Positions 20,363 to 27,534 of a DNA stretch of 45,238 nt are shown one piece after another. Below the pieces are notes generated by a model, which had not been told where the DNA came from, ran no database searches, and saw only the letters and a program-made list of their open reading frames with translations. Origin of the DNA: Pseudomonadota bacterium (GTDB lineage Bacteria; Pseudomonadota; Gammaproteobacteria; Burkholderiales; Gallionellaceae); the NCBI GenBank assembly GCA_021787435.1, contig JAJYLY010000016.1:1-45238 (forward strand), given 5' to 3'. Position numbers and translations under genes: made by a program. Position 1 is the first letter of the stretch. Each line of letters starts with the position of its first letter.

Positions 20363-20637
20363 CCATACACCTCGTCATGGCTGCCGATGTCGAGGAGCAG
20401 GATTTCGTGCTCCGTGATTTGCAGGGTGAGTGTGATGCGGTAGCTGTATGTGAGGCTGACGGCTTGCATGCCCTGGAGTTTGCCGGTCAGGGGGTGCAAG
20501 CGCAGGCCGGGTTGGAAGGGGTCGGCACTCAGTTGCTCCATCGTTTCGATGAAACGGGGCCGGAGGTCGGGGTGCTTGATCAGGAACTTGCGGACACGGC
20601 GGTCGAAAAAGGCCGTGGTGGTCAGAGTCCAGCTCAT
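20359..20637 (-). CDS. RelE/YafQ-family type II toxin (copy 1)
   Basis: 92 residues. The pattern PGLRLHPLTGKLQGM, then SYRITLTL and a C-terminal IGSHDEVYG, is that of YafQ/RelE-superfamily mRNA interferases, with the His of SHDEVY as a likely catalytic residue. The gene overlaps its upstream antitoxin gene by 4 bp (ATGA), the usual antitoxin-first order. It is homologous to the toxin at 24086: PxLRLHxLxGxLQG, SY-ITL and HxxVY positions are shared. It looks intact. Confidence 0.85.
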   Translation of the reverse strand: MSWTLTTTAFFDRRVRKFLIKHPDLRPRFIETMEQLSADPFQPGLRLHPLTGKLQGMQAVSLTYSYRITLTLQITEHEILLLDIGSHDEVYG

Positions 20638-20906
20638 GCCGCAGGTTTACTGTCCATGTGTCGCATAAGGGCTTCGACGCTGTCGTGCCGGGTTACGCGG
20701 CCGGCTTTGGCATCCTTCAGCGAGTCCTTGAGGCGGGCCAAGGCGGCTTCTTCCTGGGCTTCGAGCAGTTCGCTGTAGCGTTCTTCGGTCAACACCACAT
20801 ATTGCGGACGGTTGTTCTTGATGATGTGTACGGGGCCCTGCTCCAGAGCCTCATCCACAGCAGCGATGCCGCGACGCTTGACTTCCTGGGCTGGGACGAC
20901 GTTCAT
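20634..20906 (-). CDS. Phd/YefM-type antitoxin (copy 1)
   Basis: 90 residues. MNVVPAQEVKRRGIAAVDEAL and VHIIKNNRPQYVVLTEERY follow the Phd/YefM pattern: an N-terminal DNA-binding fold and a C-terminal toxin-wrapping tail (residues 55-90). The ATG at 20906 is chosen because GGAGGT lies four bases upstream; a TTG four codons earlier is less likely. It is expected to neutralise the toxin encoded next and to repress its own promoter. Homologous in plan to the antitoxin at 24358. Confidence 0.85.
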   Translation of the reverse strand: MNVVPAQEVKRRGIAAVDEALEQGPVHIIKNNRPQYVVLTEERYSELLEAQEEAALARLKDSLKDAKAGRVTRHDSVEALMRHMDSKPAA

Positions 20907-21166
20907 GCTTACCTCCAATACTTAAATAAGTACCTATTAAAGCACCATATCAGGCACCTGTAAAGCCACCAATTTATTCAGGCGATTGATGCCGCCCCTG
21001 AAAATAAAACTTGTCATGCTCCCATCACCCAAACCCTTTGGTACAACAGCTAGCCAATCGACTAAGCCCGCAAGCGGGCAAGTCGCTGGTTATCCCAAAG
21101 GTCGAGGGGCCAACCGAAAAGCTTGCGCAAATTTCACGTTAAACAACTTGAAATTGCAGGCGCCCG

Positions 21167-21310
21167 CTAACTACCGTGGTGAAAACGGCATGCGATGATC
21201 ACCAGCTCTGCGTCAATTGCACGGTATACCAGCCCGGCAGGCTGGCTTCTTCCAGCGGGGTAGATGAAACGCCTGACAGTCTGGCGGCGAGATTTTGCGA
21301 GCAGCGGAGA
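21167..21310 (-). pseudogene. C-terminal fragment of a YoeB/Txe-like toxin
   Basis: In one minus-strand frame ending at TAG 21167-21169, the peptide LVYRAIDAELVIIACRFHH closely resembles the C-terminal end of YoeB/Txe toxins (E. coli YoeB ends LVYAVTDDSLLIAACRYHY). The upstream part of the gene is not recognisable and no start is evident, so this is a decayed fragment. The rest of 20919-21423 holds no convincing gene, only a short GCCCGCAAGCGGGC hairpin at 21066-21079. A second minus-strand frame through the same bases gives a different 38-residue peptide. Confidence 0.45.
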
Positions 21311-21423
21311 ATCATGCGAAGGGTTTGTCAAAAATGAATCAAGTCAGGCCGAGCATTTCCTCTGTCTGTGACAAAAGTAAAGTTTGCAATAGAACCAGAG
21401 TAATATTTACGCTTCATTAGTTT

Positions 21424-23292
21424 TCACGTCGTACCCAACATCGCCTTGAAATAGGTATTAGTCTCGGAATCTGTGCAGAATATGTAACAGCCCTTGCCGC
21501 CTCGCGTCATCAGGGTTCTATAGGTGTTTTTGATGATAACTTCTGCTTTTGCCCTTGCCTCCTCTGGATTAGCTTTTAAAAGTTTTTTGTAGCCCTTGAT
21601 GGAGGAATCTGTTTTAGCGCGCATCTCTGCTTTTGTCACCACCCGCCCATCTCTTACAACAAAATCCGGCCCGATGATTACGCCGACATAATCCACTTCC
21701 AGACCTTGGCAAGTATGAATGCAGCCGACCTCGCTTACAGACTCAGGTTTAAGTATCCATAGATTTCCATCACTTGCCAGATTCCATGTCATCTCAAATT
21801 TGTGTTCCTTGATGGTGATGTCTTTTAACGAAGCATCATTATCACTCTTGCTTATCCAGTCCCAGCAATAACCGGCAACTATCCGCGCCTTGTTATTGAT
21901 GCTATTTTTTTTGTAGATCGCATCTCTCAGCTCGTTTGGTGAATCAAAGACTTTAAAATCGTAAGCTATTCCATTCAGCGTTTCGTTTGCCGTATCTCGT
22001 ATCTGCAGGGCATTGTCAACCCACGCAAGATAACCATCCGATCCATTGCATCGAAATTGTGACTGCAACTCCAACTCGTGAACATGAGCTCCTTGCTTAG
22101 TAGCCCAGCGCTTTATCTCACCGCTTTCACCAATATCCTTCATTGTCACTCGCTGATCTTCATCGAGGAAGAATACGCTGAACTTGGATGCCTCAATTAT
22201 TTCCTTTATCTGGTTTTCACCCAGATTCTGAAACATGCCGGACTTTTCATTGAGCCTATGCGCTTCATCAACTATAAGTGCATCGAATATGTGCGCTTCG
22301 CTATCCGTGTATGAACCAGAACCCTTAAAGAGATTATTGATATGACTTTTCTTGAAAGAACCAATCAACTTGCTGGCATACACATCCCGGGGAGCGGAAT
22401 TTTTTGTCACGTACTGGGCAAGCAAACGATTTTTAGTTAGCTCTACAAGCAGATTGACTGCGACAACTGACTTACCTGTGCCCGGGCCACCTTGCACAAT
22501 CAAGACATGCTTTTCCTTTACGGTTGATCTGTTCGCCAGCGCAATTGCGGTTTCATAGACAATCTTCTGATCATCAATCATCAGAAACTCTTGATTGCCA
22601 CTGAGAAGAGAGTCAAGCTTGTCTGCAAGATTTTTTGAAGGCCTGATCTTGCTGTTATCAATCCGATACATGATGTTATCGGAGTCGCCATATTTGACGT
22701 GCTGCTTGATGAACTCGGTGAGCTTCTTTGCATCCTTTTTCAGGAATGCCGGCGCCTTTGCCGTATGTTCATCGTAAAAATGATTGTTGATGACTTCATC
22801 TGAGATACAGTTATGCAGATATGTACAGGGCTTTAGCAGGATATTTTCTGTTTGCACCGATTCATTAAAATCTTCCAGCAATGCGGAATATACCCATGCT
22901 TGATACGACGGATGATTAACCTCTCGCATACTTCTGCCAATGAAAGTAGAAACAATGCCATCCATGCTGGTGGCCTCGACCTCGGTCCATTGCTTAAGCT
23001 CTATGATAATTGCGGTATTATTTCTACTTTTGCTTTTACCAGTGACGATGAAATCTATTCTCTTGGAGTTCTGAGGCAGCTTATATTCAATGGCCACTCC
23101 TGCATCATTTGGAATACCTTCATCGAAAAGTATGTTGCTCATATACATCATGGAATTTCTCCATGATGTTATTTCACTGTCTGATGTTGAATGGCCCAGA
23201 TTTCGTTTGAATGCTGCAAGTATTTTGGTATCGATGTCATTGGATCGAACATCATCCATAAAATCCATCTTGTTAGCGGTATATACCAGCAT
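21424..23292 (-). CDS. DUF2075 (Schlafen-like) helicase with N-terminal PD-(D/E)XK nuclease domain
   Basis: 622 residues. The N-terminal part has a PD-(D/E)XK arrangement: E69 (AIEYKL), D80 (RIDFIV) and E98-L-K100 (IIELKQW). From about 250 an SF1-like ATPase follows: Walker A GGPGTGKS (268-275), DEAH (342-345), LDEDQR (376-381), QSQFRC (410-415), HTCQGLEVDYVGVIIG (526-541) and TLMTRGGKGCYIF (593-605). This is the DUF2075/COG3410 family. The likely role is nucleic-acid surveillance or phage defence, which is inference. The MazG-like gene is 38 bp upstream and co-directional. The region is visibly AT-richer than the core genes, suggesting transfer. Confidence 0.85.
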   Translation of the reverse strand: MLVYTANKMDFMDDVRSNDIDTKILAAFKRNLGHSTSDSEITSWRNSMMYMSNILFDEGIPNDAGVAIEYKLPQNSKRIDFIVTGKSKSRNNTAIIIELKQWTEVEATSMDGIVSTFIGRSMREVNHPSYQAWVYSALLEDFNESVQTENILLKPCTYLHNCISDEVINNHFYDEHTAKAPAFLKKDAKKLTEFIKQHVKYGDSDNIMYRIDNSKIRPSKNLADKLDSLLSGNQEFLMIDDQKIVYETAIALANRSTVKEKHVLIVQGGPGTGKSVVAVNLLVELTKNRLLAQYVTKNSAPRDVYASKLIGSFKKSHINNLFKGSGSYTDSEAHIFDALIVDEAHRLNEKSGMFQNLGENQIKEIIEASKFSVFFLDEDQRVTMKDIGESGEIKRWATKQGAHVHELELQSQFRCNGSDGYLAWVDNALQIRDTANETLNGIAYDFKVFDSPNELRDAIYKKNSINNKARIVAGYCWDWISKSDNDASLKDITIKEHKFEMTWNLASDGNLWILKPESVSEVGCIHTCQGLEVDYVGVIIGPDFVVRDGRVVTKAEMRAKTDSSIKGYKKLLKANPEEARAKAEVIIKNTYRTLMTRGGKGCYIFCTDSETNTYFKAMLGTT

Positions 23293-23330
23293 AGTTATTG
23301 GGCGGCCTGATTTAGAATTTGAAAGTTAGC

Positions 23331-23681
23331 TCACTCATACTCGGTATATTTTTTTGAACTGCCACGCACTTTATCCGATGGATATTTTTTCGCATTCGCT
23401 TCAATTTTTTTACTCACTGCGCCAAGCAGATCAACATTCAATTTATCAGCGATCCTGACCAAATAAATTTGAATATCAGCAAGCTCTTCCTGAACTTGTT
23501 CCAATTTCTTCTGCTCAAGCGATCTAGATTGATCTTCAGTTAACCATTGAAAATGTTCAACTAGCTCTGCGGCCTCAGCAATTAGCGCCATGGACAAATT
23601 CTTGGGTGAATGGAACTGGTCCCAATCTCGCTCTTCCGCAAACTGCCTGAGTTGAATTTTTAGCTGATCATATTCTTTCAT
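23331..23681 (-). CDS. MazG-like nucleotide pyrophosphohydrolase
   Basis: 116 residues with the all-alpha NTP-PPase metal motif: E36xxE39 (IAEAAELVEHFQW) and E66xxD69 (QEELADIQIYL). The family hydrolyses (d)NTPs to monophosphates and pyrophosphate. Short MazG-like proteins act as dCTPases or house-cleaning enzymes, so its substrate here is not known. The ATG at 23681 has GGAG nine bases upstream. It is the first gene of a pair with the DUF2075 nuclease-helicase. AT-rich and Lys-rich coding suggests acquisition with its neighbour. Confidence 0.87.
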   Translation of the reverse strand: MKEYDQLKIQLRQFAEERDWDQFHSPKNLSMALIAEAAELVEHFQWLTEDQSRSLEQKKLEQVQEELADIQIYLVRIADKLNVDLLGAVSKKIEANAKKYPSDKVRGSSKKYTEYE

Positions 23682-23842
23682 ATATTTTTACTCCACATGC
23701 GCAGAACATCTAAGCCAGTCTAAACTACACAGGCTCTAATCAGCTAATTTTATCTGCTTCATACCAATTTTTTTTAGCGAGAGGCAATTCACGACAATCC
23801 AAAAGCACGGCTGGCGCAGTCTTCGTCAAGCTTGCCGGATTG

Positions 23843-24020
23843 TCACCACCAGACTTCCTTGCCTACCAGCTCGCCGGTGTCGACAGGCTTATGCAGATTC
23901 TTGCCGGTGATGCCGCCCAACAGCTCGTCCAGCCTGCACGCGGTAATGCCCATCGACTTCATATACTCTTCAGGCAGAATTTCGCCGGGTGAATTTCATC
24001 AAGCAACTTTTTCCTGATCC
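23843..24020 (-). pseudogene. Frameshifted HigA-like antitoxin remnant
   Basis: One minus-strand frame ending at TGA 23843-23845 encodes PGEILPEEYMKSMGITACRL, which matches the start of HigA/XRE antitoxins (HPGEILxEExxxPxGIxxxxL). The preceding residues LLDEIHP, expected just before it, are present in the neighbouring frame, so a one-base shift breaks the gene. The helix-turn-helix body is not recognisable after the motif. No associated HigB gene is seen. The rest of the 23682-24085 gap shows nothing else convincing. Confidence 0.45.
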
Positions 24021-24085
24021 TTCAGCGCCACACCTTGGCGCCAATTGATCAAAACAGAATATTTTTTAAGGCGAAACACCTCTAT

Positions 24086-24361
24086 TCAATACACCGCCTC
24101 ATGATCACCCACATTGACCGGAATGATTTCTTCGTCCCGAATCAACAGCTCCAGCGTAATGCAATATGAAAGATTGATGGAAACAGAATGCAGCCCCTGC
24201 AACCTGCCGCCCAAGGCGTGCAGGCGAAGCGAAGGATTGCGCGGATTCAATTCCAGAAGCTGCAAGATCTTGAGATATTGCTTTTCAAGCTCGGGATGGC
24301 GCCTCAAAAAACGCGAGGCGCGCTTCAGGTATTGTTCGGTGAAGACCAGCTGAAAACTCAT
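24086..24361 (-). CDS. RelE/YafQ-family type II toxin (copy 2)
   Basis: 91 residues. RFLRRHPELEKQYLKIL, NPSLRLHALGGRLQGLHSVSI and NVGDHEAVY follow the YafQ/RelE pattern and align over the whole length with the toxin at 20359. The C-terminal His (GDHEAVY) is the likely catalytic residue. Overlaps its antitoxin gene by 4 bp. The frame is intact. An active ribosome-dependent RNase would be expected, but substrate and activity are inference. Confidence 0.83.
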   Translation of the reverse strand: MSFQLVFTEQYLKRASRFLRRHPELEKQYLKILQLLELNPRNPSLRLHALGGRLQGLHSVSINLSYCITLELLIRDEEIIPVNVGDHEAVY

Positions 24362-24618
24362 ACAGCAGACTTATTCGCCCGCTTGACATGCTGAACCGGC
24401 AACTCCTTCACGAAGCGTCCCGCCGCAATATCAGCCCGCGTCTCGGCCAGCGCCGCCTCAAGTTCGCATTCGCGCAAGTAATGATATTGCTCAATCTCCA
24501 TAACCACAAAGCGATCCTTGCCTCGCACCGAAACGATGGCTTCGGGCCGTTCTGCGAGCACCGCCTCGATGGCGGCGACGCCTTTTGTTTTCAGATCATT
24601 GGCGGTCAGGTTCGACAT
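24358..24618 (-). CDS. Phd/YefM-type antitoxin (copy 2)
   Basis: 86 residues. MSNLTANDLKTKGVAAIEAVL, then AIVSVRGKDRFVVMEIEQYHYL, is a Phd/YefM-like N-terminal fold, and ELEAALAETRADIAAGRFVKE is a helical tail like that of other RelE-partner antitoxins. Antitoxin-first order with a 4-bp overlap to the toxin gene matches the module at 20359-20906. It is probably autoregulated from the AT-rich stretch just upstream (24619-24700). Confidence 0.82.
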   Translation of the reverse strand: MSNLTANDLKTKGVAAIEAVLAERPEAIVSVRGKDRFVVMEIEQYHYLRECELEAALAETRADIAAGRFVKELPVQHVKRANKSAV

Positions 24619-24755
24619 GACTCATTTCTTTCTGGCCTCATTTAAAGTGCTTTCAATAATACGATAAACAGTACGATCAATCAATCGTCTGACAGCATCA
24701 CAACAGATTTGATGGCCGAGGGAACTTACCGGACGGACGCGCGTCATAGGCGTGC

Positions 24756-24761
24756 TACAAT
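24756..24761 (+). promoter_or_regulatory. Probable -10 box of ssrA
   Basis: TACAAT lies 17 bases before the first base of the mature tmRNA, a plausible -10 for a short precursor. No good -35 was found at 16-18 bases upstream. Confidence 0.4.
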
Positions 24762-24778
24762 GAATATGCTTAGAAACC

Positions 24779-25148
24779 GGGGACGACTTGGCTTCGACGT
24801 GGGTTACAAAGCAGCGTAGGGCATACCGAGGACCCGCAACCTCGTAAATCAGCTGGAAAAAACTAGTCGCAAACGACGAAAACTACGCTTTAGCTGCTTA
24901 AGTCAGCTAGACCTCACACCATGCTGTCTGTGGAGTGGCTCAAAGCCGCAAGGCTGAGATGAGTGAGGTAAATTACACAGAATCGTGCCGGTCAGGGTTA
25001 CTTTGACCGGAGCTAAAACTAAGGTGACTCGTTCCGTACCAGCCCGCCGGTTGGCGTGTCCGGGATTAAATCAAACAGCCAGGCTAAGTATGTAGAACTG
25101 CCTGTAGAGGGCTTGCGGACGCGGGTTCAATTCCCGCCGTCTCCACCA
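24779..25148 (+). ncRNA. ssrA: Transfer-messenger RNA (tmRNA)
   Basis: The 5' end GGGGACGACTTGGC pairs with CGTCTCC near the 3' CCA (25146-25148), and GGTTCAATTCCC forms the T-arm of the tRNA-like domain. The tag reading frame at 24869-24901 encodes ANDENYALAA and stops at TAA. It is about 370 nt, a one-piece tmRNA that rescues stalled ribosomes and tags their products for proteolysis. tmRNA genes are common integration sites, and an accessory island lies just upstream. Confidence 0.97.
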
Positions 25149-25162
25149 ATACGATAAAAACA

Positions 25163-25186
25163 GCCATCCTCGCAGGTGGCTTTTTT
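25163..25186 (+). terminator. Terminator of ssrA
   Basis: GCCATCCT and AGGTGGC form a stem with a short CGC loop (25163-25180), followed by six T residues. It is 14 bases after the tmRNA CCA. The rest of 25187-25435 shows no convincing gene. Confidence 0.75.
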
Positions 25187-25435
25187 ATTGGATTTTCCCA
25201 GGAAAGGTGCTCTGAACGCCTTGTATTCACTGAATTTAACGTTCAATGGCAGTCGTTCCATAACGTCTCAAATAGTGTTTAGACCCAAAGGGGGTATTCA
25301 GCATAATCGAACCGGAGAAAATTTCATGGCTGGGGGTATTTTTAATCGCTTGCCGGCCAAGGCCTGCAAGGCCTATTCTCGCCTTCAGCTCAGCCTGGTT
25401 TTCAATTGAAGTTCACCCTTGCGGTGCCGTTTTAT

Positions 25436-26056
25436 TTACTGGGTTTGCTTTCTTAAATCTTCTGCCATCCTGTCCCTGTCCCTGATCAAACGCTCTGCTA
25501 CGAGTTCCAGCAGGAAGAACCCAAACTTAGGATTCTGGTAGTACATCTGCCGAACTTCATCGTAAGTGAGCAAGAGCAGCAATCCGTCTTTCTCGCACAC
25601 AACCGTCTGCGTTCGCATTTTCCCCTTGGTAATCAGACCAAGTTCGCCGATTACGTCGCCTTGCAGCAACACAACGTCCGCTTCGATGGCGCGGAATTGG
25701 CCGCTCAGCACAAACAGGAGTTCAACCGCCGGATCCCCAAGCCGGAAAAGCACGTCGCCTGCCTTTGCTGATTTGCGCCGAAAAAAAGGTTTAAGCCAAT
25801 CGAGTGAAGGGCTGGCTGTGGATGCGCTCTCGATCAAGCGGGTGAGTTGAAGCAATTGATTCAGGCGCCACAGGTTCAGGGGCAGGAGAGCGATGTGAAG
25901 CAGCATCACCGGGTACACGTGGCCCAGAACTCCATAGGATATGAATGCAAAGTTTGCTGCGATACCCGCCATTCGCAGGTGCAGCATTGTCGTCATTGAA
26001 AACGTAGCAAGCGTGAGCAGCGCGCCAAGATATCCTAACCACTCTATCCACTGCAT
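25436..26056 (-). CDS. Membrane protein with cyclic nucleotide-binding domain
   Basis: 206 residues. Three hydrophobic segments (about 4-24, 28-42, 45-62) form a small YgjV-like membrane part, then a Crp-type cyclic nucleotide-binding domain runs from about 88 to 195. The phosphate-binding cassette is recognisable as GDVIGELGLITKGKMRTQ (IGEL at 136-139, R148). No DNA-binding domain follows, so it is not a Crp-like regulator. It may sense cAMP or cGMP at the membrane. A cyclase-FHA gene lies about 4.5 kb away, but any link is speculative. Confidence 0.75.
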   Translation of the reverse strand: MQWIEWLGYLGALLTLATFSMTTMLHLRMAGIAANFAFISYGVLGHVYPVMLLHIALLPLNLWRLNQLLQLTRLIESASTASPSLDWLKPFFRRKSAKAGDVLFRLGDPAVELLFVLSGQFRAIEADVVLLQGDVIGELGLITKGKMRTQTVVCEKDGLLLLLTYDEVRQMYYQNPKFGFFLLELVAERLIRDRDRMAEDLRKQTQ

Positions 26057-26356
26057 ACTCAGAGCTCCGCGCTTCGGTCGGGCTTCGTCAGGCGCTCGAT
26101 CTCATCCATTGCGAAACTCAACTTAGCCGGAAAAATCTTCGTGCGACCCAACCCAATGCAGGCGCCAAGACATGATCTTTTAGCGGGGCTGGCACCTGAA
26201 TGGGTTTGCAAAATACAAACTTGTTTCATATCGATCATCAGAATATTTTCAGCACAGCTGTTTTGCGAACAAGATTGAAACACACCTGCGATGCCGCCGA
26301 GTCACGACAGTTTGCGCACCGAACAGGATTAGACGCTATATTCAATTTCGCAGCAA

Positions 26357-27328
26357 TCAGCTGTTCAGCACGAAATCATTTTCGCCGACGAAAGTGCGGG
26401 TGGGAATCACATTGCGGTCGAGCTGTCCCATCAGGGTGTATGCAAGATCGTCGTACCAGAGCTCGTCTTCCAGGTACCAAGAATGCGAGACCATGCCGTC
26501 GATGGTTCTGAATTTTCTGTCCGGAATGGCCGCGTAGCGCGGCCCGCAGTTCACATCCAGCGCCTTGTCGTTGGCAGGTGTCCGGGTTGGCATGCCCACG
26601 CGTCCGACGCGCGAACTGAAGTCGATATTCTTCACATTGGAGGCAGCAAGCGCTTCATCGTGGCCGCTATAATAATTGGTCAGGCGTCCGCAGTGCCTGA
26701 ACACGGGCAGCATGTCCGGGTTGCCAAGCGAGAAGCAGTTCGAGGAGATGTCCGCGGCAAACAGCACCAGCTGGCCGATGCGCCAGTCATTGGCGAGATT
26801 GGCGTCTCGCCCCTTGTCGACAGAGCGGAACGCTTCGCGCACCACGAAAGCACCCATCGAGTGGGCCATCAGGTGCACGTTCACCGGGCAATCCTTGAGC
26901 GTGAATCTGGCAAACGGGATGATGCCGCCTTTAACAAGATAGCTTGCCGCGCTTTGCGCTTCAAAGCGGTCGTAGGAGTACATCGCGGCATTGCCCGCGG
27001 TGGGCCAGTCAAATCCGATGACCATGCAGAGGAAATTGCGCTTCAGAAGTTCCGCCTCGACCAGGCGCTGGCGAACCAGCGCTTCCTTCGCATCGGTGTT
27101 GTAACCGTGCACAAAGAAAACAACATCCAGCCATTTCTTTTCGGCGGGCGGGTTCGCGTGACTGACGATCTCTTTGAGCCACTGCGAGACGCCGCCGCTT
27201 AACCTGTGGGAGGGCTGCGGCTCCTTGTCGCTGTCGGGCACCTTGAGATAGGAGATAGAACCCTTGCGGCCGCCAAATCTGTCCACGCCGGCAACCCTGT
27301 CCCTTATGCATAAAATGAAACTGGTCAT
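26357..27328 (-). CDS. Alpha/beta hydrolase of unknown substrate (DUF900-like)
   Basis: 323 residues. FFVHGYNTDA (residues 71-80) is the oxyanion-hole region, and AHSMGAF (155-161) is the nucleophile elbow with Ser157. A later DGMVSHSWY segment could supply the catalytic His. The pattern HGYN...W...AHSMG resembles COG4782/DUF900 esterase-like proteins. No signal peptide is seen, so it is probably cytoplasmic. It stands alone, divergent from the ABC ATPase gene. Substrate unknown. Confidence 0.75.
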   Translation of the reverse strand: MTSFILCIRDRVAGVDRFGGRKGSISYLKVPDSDKEPQPSHRLSGGVSQWLKEIVSHANPPAEKKWLDVVFFVHGYNTDAKEALVRQRLVEAELLKRNFLCMVIGFDWPTAGNAAMYSYDRFEAQSAASYLVKGGIIPFARFTLKDCPVNVHLMAHSMGAFVVREAFRSVDKGRDANLANDWRIGQLVLFAADISSNCFSLGNPDMLPVFRHCGRLTNYYSGHDEALAASNVKNIDFSSRVGRVGMPTRTPANDKALDVNCGPRYAAIPDRKFRTIDGMVSHSWYLEDELWYDDLAYTLMGQLDRNVIPTRTFVGENDFVLNS

Positions 27329-27534
27329 CTTTCCCTCCGGCGTGAACGCTATGCCCTATTGTCTTTACTTGGCAATATGCCGGATTGCATAGGCTATCCG
27401 CCGAGATGGATTGATCGCCGTTATTTCCGCATGGTTTGGCAATTCTGCCTTTCCCCGTACAATCACGCGCTGAAAGGACTGTTCATGTTGCTGATCGTCG
27501 AAAAATCTTTGCCATCCCCTGCAGGAGCGTATGC

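Noticed and set aside
21139..21172. Possible integron attC site (GTTAAAC core)
   Set aside because: The core-like sequences are in the wrong order and orientation for an attC site and no integrase or cassette array is present.
20986..21198. 70-codon plus-strand frame in the gap after the first antitoxin
   Set aside because: No ribosome binding site, Pro/Lys/Asn-rich peptide without pattern, and it runs antisense through the YoeB-like fragment.
21199..21315. 38-codon minus-strand frame from ATG 21315 in a different frame from the YoeB-like fragment
   Set aside because: Its start (MILRCSQNLAARLSG) resembles some short DUF6933-type proteins, but it stops too soon and the same bases explain the YoeB-like match better.
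25187..25435. Integrase gene or remnant next to ssrA
   Set aside because: I looked for one because tmRNA is a frequent integration site; no integrase motif is visible in any frame of this spacer.
26059..26283. 74-codon minus-strand frame just before the cyclic nucleotide-binding gene
   Set aside because: Its stop lies two bases before the next ATG, which could mean coupling, but the Cys-rich peptide has no recognisable pattern and no ribosome binding site. Left unannotated.
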